Shown one piece after another: positions 63,922-64,000 of a stretch of DNA of 64,000 bases. Every line of letters begins with the position of its first letter. Position 1 is the stretch's first letter. Position numbers and translations under genes: made by a program. Origin of the DNA: Lactonifactor sp. BIOML-A5 (lineage in GTDB: Bacteria; Bacillota; Clostridia; Lachnospirales; Lachnospiraceae); contig NZ_WKYV01000011.1 in NCBI RefSeq assembly GCF_009677585.1, forward strand, positions 51,557 to 115,556. The letters run 5' to 3'. Under the pieces are notes generated by a model. That model saw nothing but the letters and a program-made list of their open reading frames with translations, made no database searches and was not told the DNA's origin.

Positions 63922-63957
63922 AAGGGGCTGTCGGTTAATATCGATTTTTGCCCCCTT
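63922..63957 (-). terminator. Weak hairpin upstream of the sigma gene
   Basis: AAGGGGGC and GCCCCTT could pair on the minus strand with a 21-base loop and be followed by TTTT. It might end an upstream gene outside the window. The rest of 63848-64000 holds a TATATT -10-like stretch near 63890 and no gene that I can see. Confidence 0.3.
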
Positions 63958-64000
63958 ACATACAAGGAAGAGACAATCCCATAGTATTCGGGCTTTTTCA

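Noticed and set aside
1..64000. tRNA or rRNA genes, CRISPR arrays, prophage or intact insertion sequences
   Set aside because: I looked for CCA-type cloverleaf patterns, regular spaced repeats and transposase frames and saw none; the only mobile DNA is the broken group II intron. A tRNAscan, CRISPR and IS search would be needed to be certain.

Overview
The window looks like a chromosomal segment of an anaerobic, spore-forming Firmicute of the class Clostridia, most likely family Lachnospiraceae. The evidence is an Rnf complex with its flavin transferase, Na+-translocating decarboxylase subunits, a GerW/YtfJ sporulation protein, a zinc-ribbon form of ribosomal protein L28, a tryptophan T-box and strong AGGAGG ribosome binding sites. 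Most genes lie on the minus strand, so the text reads from high to low coordinates within each operon. I saw no rRNA, tRNA, CRISPR array or prophage.

Layout. 1-9.2 kb: tail of an unknown gene, a Lys/Ala-rich DUF6465-like protein, an ABC transporter with a giant coiled-coil permease, recG, a DAK2/FakA-type kinase and an Asp23 protein. 9.3-19.2 kb: rpmB (plus strand); a GerW-DUF2953 cluster with an easily missed 45-residue membrane protein; a tandem PPK2 polyphosphate kinase; and a cell-wall/division run (zapA, U32 protein, SEDS protein, PBP2, Nudix). 19.2-28 kb: rnfCDGEAB, apbE, a NusG-II protein, a Gx transporter and ruvAB. 28-34 kb: a YprB-type nuclease on the plus strand, then an rpiR regulator, HI0933 flavoprotein, cmk, ispH and rpsA. 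34-43.3 kb: a metallophosphoesterase and a sugar-acid locus in which an FCD-GntR regulator, two divergent transcription units and a shared palindromic operator tie together a LarA-like protein, a GntP permease, a zinc dehydrogenase, uxaB and uxaA. 43.4-48.8 kb: a three-unit multicopper-oxidase-like protein of 1262 residues, coupled to a DUF2935 protein and bordered by a decayed group II intron. 48.8-55 kb: a biotin-dependent Na+ decarboxylase operon carrying two different carboxyltransferases, with a TetR regulator upstream. 55-62 kb: a complete trpEGDCFBA operon behind a T-box with a UGG specifier. 62-64 kb: an ECF-type sigma factor and its membrane anti-sigma factor, overlapping by 89 bases.

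How the parts fit. Rnf couples ferredoxin oxidation to NAD reduction and ion export; ApbE would attach FMN to the SGAT sites seen in RnfG and RnfD. The decarboxylase operon is a second likely Na+ module. The uxa locus handles galacturonate-type sugar acids, with GntP for uptake and the LarA-like protein as a possible sugar-acid C2-epimerase.

The best candidate for something undescribed is the multicopper-oxidase/DUF2935 pair. Its only complete copper-ligand set is split between the end of unit 1 and the start of unit 2, with an 11-cysteine acidic linker between them. That is a circularly permuted arrangement compared with ceruloplasmin. The sugar-acid locus and the dual-carboxyltransferase operon come next.
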